From Gemmobacter nectariphilus DSM 15620 (lineage in GTDB: Bacteria; Pseudomonadota; Alphaproteobacteria; Rhodobacterales; Rhodobacteraceae), in assembly GCF_000429765.1 (NCBI RefSeq), contig NZ_AUCM01000003.1:124001-188000 (forward strand): a stretch of 64,000 bases of DNA. Direction: 5' to 3'. Every line of letters starts with the position of its first letter. Position 1 is the stretch's first letter. This document shows, in pieces, positions 61,098 through 64,000 of this stretch. The translations under genes and the position numbers were made by a program. The notes under the pieces were generated by a model. The model was not told the origin of the DNA. It saw only the letters and a program-made list of their open reading frames with translations, and searched no databases.

Positions 61098-61126
61098 TTG
61101 ACAGCTTCGTGAGGCTTGGGCACAGT
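61098..61126 (+). promoter_or_regulatory. Putative promoter of the lipoprotein-Slam operon
   Basis: Perfect TTGACA (61098-61103), a 17-bp spacer and CACAGT (61121-61126, three of six). The start would fall near 61133, 27 nt before the ATG. The rest of the 254-bp gap to thyX shows an imperfect palindrome at 60971-60986 and no gene. Confidence 0.45.
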
Positions 61127-61159
61127 TTGCGGCAAAACGACAAAGATCGGGCAGTCATC

Positions 61160-62182
61160 ATGATCAGTAAATTCGTGCCGCTTGCAGCGGTGCTTGCGCT
61201 TGTCGCTTGTGGTGGTAGCAACCCACTGGGAACTGGCACCAGCGGTGATGGCACCGGCGGTGGCGGCACCGATGACGGTGGCATCGTCAGTGATCGCGTC
61301 CTGCCGCCGGGGACTGCCAGCCCGTCGCGCAATACCTCGATCCGCCGCTATGAGGCCAAGGACGCCGAGGGCAATGGCTATGCCCGCGACATGAAGTATG
61401 ACGCGGCCACGGACACATTTTCGGTGGACAATCTGGGCTTTGACGGGGCCAACAGCTACACGCGCGGCGTGGCGGTCGGCTCGCTAGGGCCCTATGCGGT
61501 CTACGAAAGCGCGATGAGCTATCAGGACGATGTGACCGGGGTGCCGATCAGCCAGTTCACCCATCGGGCGATCTATGGGGTCAGCAAGACGGGCCAGACC
61601 GAATTTGCAGTCGTGCGCACCGGCGCCTATGTGGATTACGGCTTTGGCGGCTTTGCCTATCAGCGCAACGGGTCGGTCACGCTGCCGACCAGCGGGCAGG
61701 CGGCCTTCACCGGCGCCTATGCCGGGCTGCGCGATTTCAAGGGACGCAGCGGGCTGGAATACACCACCGGCGACATGCGGATCGACATCGACTTTCGCGA
61801 TTTCAACGATGGCAATGCAGTCAAGGGCTATGTCTGGAACCGGGCGATCTATGATCTTGCGGGCAACGACATCACCAATGAGGTGCTGACCGCGCTGAAC
61901 ACCAAGAACAGCACGACCGAAACCGCGCTGCCAACGCTGACCTTCAAGGTGGGCCCCGGGGTGATGGACATCAACGGCGAGATCGCGGGCCAGCTGAGCA
62001 GCTTTGTGCAGCCAACCGGTAAGGCGGCCGAGGAATATGAGTCCGGCAAATACTATGCTGTCGTCTCGGGCACCGATCCCGACGAGGTCACCGGCATCAT
62101 CGTCGTCGAATCCGACGATCCGCGGAATGATGGCGTGACCGCGCGCGAGACGGGCGGTTTCATCCTGTATCGCAAGCCCTGA
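61160..62182 (+). CDS. Surface lipoprotein with TbpB-like beta-barrel domain (predicted Slam cargo)
   Basis: It has 340 residues. The lipoprotein signal MISKFVPLAAVLALVAC gives acylated C17, followed by a Gly/Thr/Ser-rich flexible anchor (18-42), a design common in surface-exposed lipoproteins. The rest is beta-rich; residues about 170-340 (GQAAFTGAYAGLRDFKGRSG and the end TGGFILYRKP) resemble the transferrin-binding-protein-like C-terminal barrel of Slam substrates. The Slam gene begins 2 nt downstream. The ligand is unknown: heme, metals or host-independent roles are all possible. Confidence 0.75.
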   Translation: MISKFVPLAAVLALVACGGSNPLGTGTSGDGTGGGGTDDGGIVSDRVLPPGTASPSRNTSIRRYEAKDAEGNGYARDMKYDAATDTFSVDNLGFDGANSYTRGVAVGSLGPYAVYESAMSYQDDVTGVPISQFTHRAIYGVSKTGQTEFAVVRTGAYVDYGFGGFAYQRNGSVTLPTSGQAAFTGAYAGLRDFKGRSGLEYTTGDMRIDIDFRDFNDGNAVKGYVWNRAIYDLAGNDITNEVLTALNTKNSTTETALPTLTFKVGPGVMDINGEIAGQLSSFVQPTGKAAEEYESGKYYAVVSGTDPDEVTGIIVVESDDPRNDGVTARETGGFILYRKP

Positions 62183-62184
62183 GG

Positions 62185-63570
62185 ATGCGGCGCCTTGCGC
62201 TGACGGCGATCGCTGCCCTGTGGGTCGCGGTGGCCCAGGGTCCAGCGATGGCGCAGGATCTGACCCCTGGCCAGATGCGGGCGCTGGGGTTTGATCTGCT
62301 GTCGGCAGGCGAGACTGGCCGGGCGATGGTCGTGGCCGATGCCCTGCTGGCGCGCGATCCGCAAGATGCGGTGGCGCTGATCTTGCGGGCGCGCATTCTG
62401 CGCGACATGGGGCGCGATGCCGAGGCGCGCAAGGCCGCGCGCGTCGCCTGGGCAGCGGCCGATACCCCGTCAGACCGCTTTGGCGCGGCGCTGACGCGGG
62501 CGCAGGTGCTGTCATCTTCGGGCAACCGGACGGCCGCGCAGCTTTGGCTGCGCAAGGCGATGGATGCCGCGCCCACGCCGGCGGCGCGCAGCGTGGCGAT
62601 GCGCGATTTCCGCTATGTGCGCGCGCGCAATCCGCTGCGGCTGTCGTTCAGCCTTGGCGTGGCGCCCTCGTCCAACGTCAACAATGGCAGCCAGCATGAC
62701 GAGATCGAAGGGTTTGGCATGTTCGGCGCGCTCAGCCCCGATGCTCAGGCGCTGTCCGGCTGGACCGCGCAGGCCAGCGTCGGTGCCCGCTTTCGGCTGG
62801 CGGAAAGCGAACGGCGCTCGACCTGGCTGCGGCTGTCGGCCACGCGGCGCGAGGTGCGGCTGTCGTCCGAGTCGACCGCAAAGCTGGACAAATGGGTCGC
62901 CGATCAGGCCGCGCTGGGGGGCACGGCGAACCCGCGCCGCAATTTCGACTTTGGCGCGGTCGAGCTGGGTCTGAGCCAGACGCTGGGCTTTCAGAAAGGC
63001 ATGGTTCAGCTGGGCGCGACGCTGGGCCGCAACTGGTTCGGGGGGGATCCGCTGTCGGATTACCTCAAGCTGGACATGGCGGGCGAGCGGGGGCTGAGCC
63101 CGCGCCGCGCGCTTTATGGCGAGATGTCGCTGGAGCGCCAGTGGCGCCGCGATTCTGCCTTTCGCGATGCCGATCTGATGACCGTCGAGGGCGGGATGGT
63201 GCAGGCGCTCGCCTCGGGCGATCGGCTGCGCATCGGCTTTGGCGCGCGGCGGGCGAATTCGTTCAGCCCCGAGGTGCGGCATGGCGCCGTGCTGGCGCGG
63301 CTGGGCTGGGAAAAGGCGCAGCCGGTGGCGGGGGTGCGGATCGAGACCTCGCTGGGGATCGAGCGGCGCAATTACGATGCCTCGCTGCTGGCGCCCTCGG
63401 GGCGGCGGGATTTGCGGCTGGATGCGGGGGTGTCGCTGACCTTCGAGACGCTGGATTACATGGGCTTTGCCCCGACGCTGGATTTGCGGGCCAGCCGGTT
63501 CCGGTCCAATGTCAAGCTCTATGACGGGCGCGATGTCGGGCTGTCGCTGGGGTTCCGTTCGGTGTTCTGA
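62185..63570 (+). CDS. Surface lipoprotein assembly modifier (Slam, type XI secretion) outer-membrane protein
   Basis: It has 461 residues. A signal peptide (MRRLALTAIAALWVAVAQGP) is followed by a TPR-like helical periplasmic region (about 25-150: GETGRAMVVADALLARDPQD, ARILRDMGRDAEARKAARVA) and then a beta-barrel of the DUF560 type starting LSFSLGVAPSSNVNNG and ending in Phe (SLGFRSVF). This TPR-plus-14-strand-barrel layout is that of Neisseria Slam, which moves lipoproteins to the cell surface. The ATG is 2 nt after the lipoprotein stop, so the cargo and its translocator are co-expressed. Confidence 0.78.
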   Translation: MRRLALTAIAALWVAVAQGPAMAQDLTPGQMRALGFDLLSAGETGRAMVVADALLARDPQDAVALILRARILRDMGRDAEARKAARVAWAAADTPSDRFGAALTRAQVLSSSGNRTAAQLWLRKAMDAAPTPAARSVAMRDFRYVRARNPLRLSFSLGVAPSSNVNNGSQHDEIEGFGMFGALSPDAQALSGWTAQASVGARFRLAESERRSTWLRLSATRREVRLSSESTAKLDKWVADQAALGGTANPRRNFDFGAVELGLSQTLGFQKGMVQLGATLGRNWFGGDPLSDYLKLDMAGERGLSPRRALYGEMSLERQWRRDSAFRDADLMTVEGGMVQALASGDRLRIGFGARRANSFSPEVRHGAVLARLGWEKAQPVAGVRIETSLGIERRNYDASLLAPSGRRDLRLDAGVSLTFETLDYMGFAPTLDLRASRFRSNVKLYDGRDVGLSLGFRSVF

Positions 63571-63630
63571 CACCGGGTGGCGCCGGGAAAGCGCAGGGCC
63601 TATGTTCGGGCAGACGCAAAGGAGAACCGG

Positions 63631-64000
63631 ATGAGCCTTCGTTATCTGCATACCATGGTCCGTGTGCTGGACCTTGAAAAATCCATGGCCTTCTATGCCT
63701 TGCTGGGTCTGGTCGAGACGCGCCGCTATGACAGCGAGCAAGGCCGGTTCACGCTGGTCTTCATGGCGCCGCCCGGCCAGCCGGACTGCCCGGTCGAGCT
63801 GACCTGGAACTGGGACGGCGACGAGGGGCTGCCCGGCGATTCACGCCATTTCGGCCATCTGGCCTATGAGGTGGACGATATCTATGCGACTTGCGCCCAT
63901 CTGCAGGCCAATGGCGTGACCATCAACCGCCCGCCGCGCGATGGCCGCATGGCCTTTGTGCGCAGCCCCGACAATGTGTCGATCGAGCTGCTGCAAAAGG
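63631..64000 (+). CDS. gloA: Lactoylglutathione lyase-like (glyoxalase I) protein, cut by the window end
   Basis: The first 123 residues of a VOC protein. MSLRYLHTMVRVLDLEKSMA opens the first module, with the metal His H7. HFGHLAYEVDDIY gives the second His, and NVSIELLQK near the cut gives the Glu, as in glyoxalase I. AAAGGAG is 6 nt before the ATG. The stop codon is outside the window; the complete protein should be about 125-140 residues. Ordinary role: detoxifying methylglyoxal as its glutathione adduct. Confidence 0.87.
   Translation, partial: MSLRYLHTMVRVLDLEKSMAFYALLGLVETRRYDSEQGRFTLVFMAPPGQPDCPVELTWNWDGDEGLPGDSRHFGHLAYEVDDIYATCAHLQANGVTINRPPRDGRMAFVRSPDNVSIELLQK

Noticed and set aside
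57468-61112. A plus-strand open frame of 1214 codons across priA and thyX
   Set aside because: Both opposing genes have complete catalytic motifs; the plus-strand frame crosses repeats and has no domain.

Overview
The window is a GC-rich chromosomal segment of an alphaproteobacterium. I place it in the Rhodobacteraceae/Paracoccaceae, most like Paracoccus. This rests on gene content and order: pyrH-frr-uppS-cdsA-dxr-rseP-bamA-skp-fabZ-lpxA-lpxI-lpxB, the hisS-hisZ-hisG block with a short HisG, a phosphatidylcholine synthase, a DUF6477/DUF6456 pair, and a family of intergenic palindromes. No database search was possible. I saw no tRNA, rRNA, insertion sequence, integrase of mobile type, phage gene or CRISPR array. 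The DNA reads as core chromosome plus small accessory modules.

Layout. Bases 1-13366 hold miaA (minus strand), then a long plus-strand envelope block: UMP kinase, ribosome recycling factor, undecaprenyl-PP synthase, CDP-DAG synthase, DXP reductoisomerase, RseP, a 45-residue membrane protein, BamA, Skp/OmpH, FabZ, LpxA, LpxI and LpxB. Bases 13436-18025 carry hisS-hisZ-hisG and then fabG-acpP. Bases 18349-23505 (minus) are a TetR-MFP-RND efflux operon with a palindrome at its head. Bases 23829-26450 carry two ring-cleavage (VOC) dioxygenases, the first fused to an MhqD-type serine hydrolase. Bases 26451-33109 hold a family III CoA-transferase with an AbrB-type membrane protein, slyX, a zinc-free MDR reductase coupled to an FAD dehydrogenase, and divergent arylesterase and ybbA genes whose 5' ends overlap.

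Bases 33449-39057 are a complete cobalamin import and remodelling operon: cobalamin riboswitch, btuB, btuF, btuC, btuD and cbiZ. Bases 39282-46298 hold asd, an MFS exporter, an A-type Fe-S carrier, dGTPase, dihydroorotase and glutamate dehydrogenase. Bases 46622-49414 are an orphan TadG/TadE/TadE set. Bases 50069-57419 hold pirin, transaldolase, DUF484-xerC, pcs, DUF6477, DUF6456, a PaiB-like protein, a small lipoprotein and a TetR regulator. Bases 57543-60905 (minus) are priA and thyX. The right end holds a surface-lipoprotein/Slam pair (candidate type XI secretion) and the start of a glyoxalase gene.

The most unusual feature is two related families of intergenic structured repeats, about 13 copies, sharing a TATTTGG-AAGG core. 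Family A has two hairpins followed by a conserved tail; the hairpin sequences differ between copies but stay base-paired. Family B is a long interrupted palindrome. Two family A copies form a 226-bp element with perfect 39-bp inverted ends. One copy lies inside the 5' coding region of btuF, and one half-copy supplies the apparent ribosome binding site of lpxI. Other points of interest are the dioxygenase-hydrolase fusion, the Slam pair, a 20-bp-periodic operator array upstream of asd, a perfect TGTGA-N6-TCACA site before pirin, and a CtrA-like box between the DUF6477 and DUF6456 genes.
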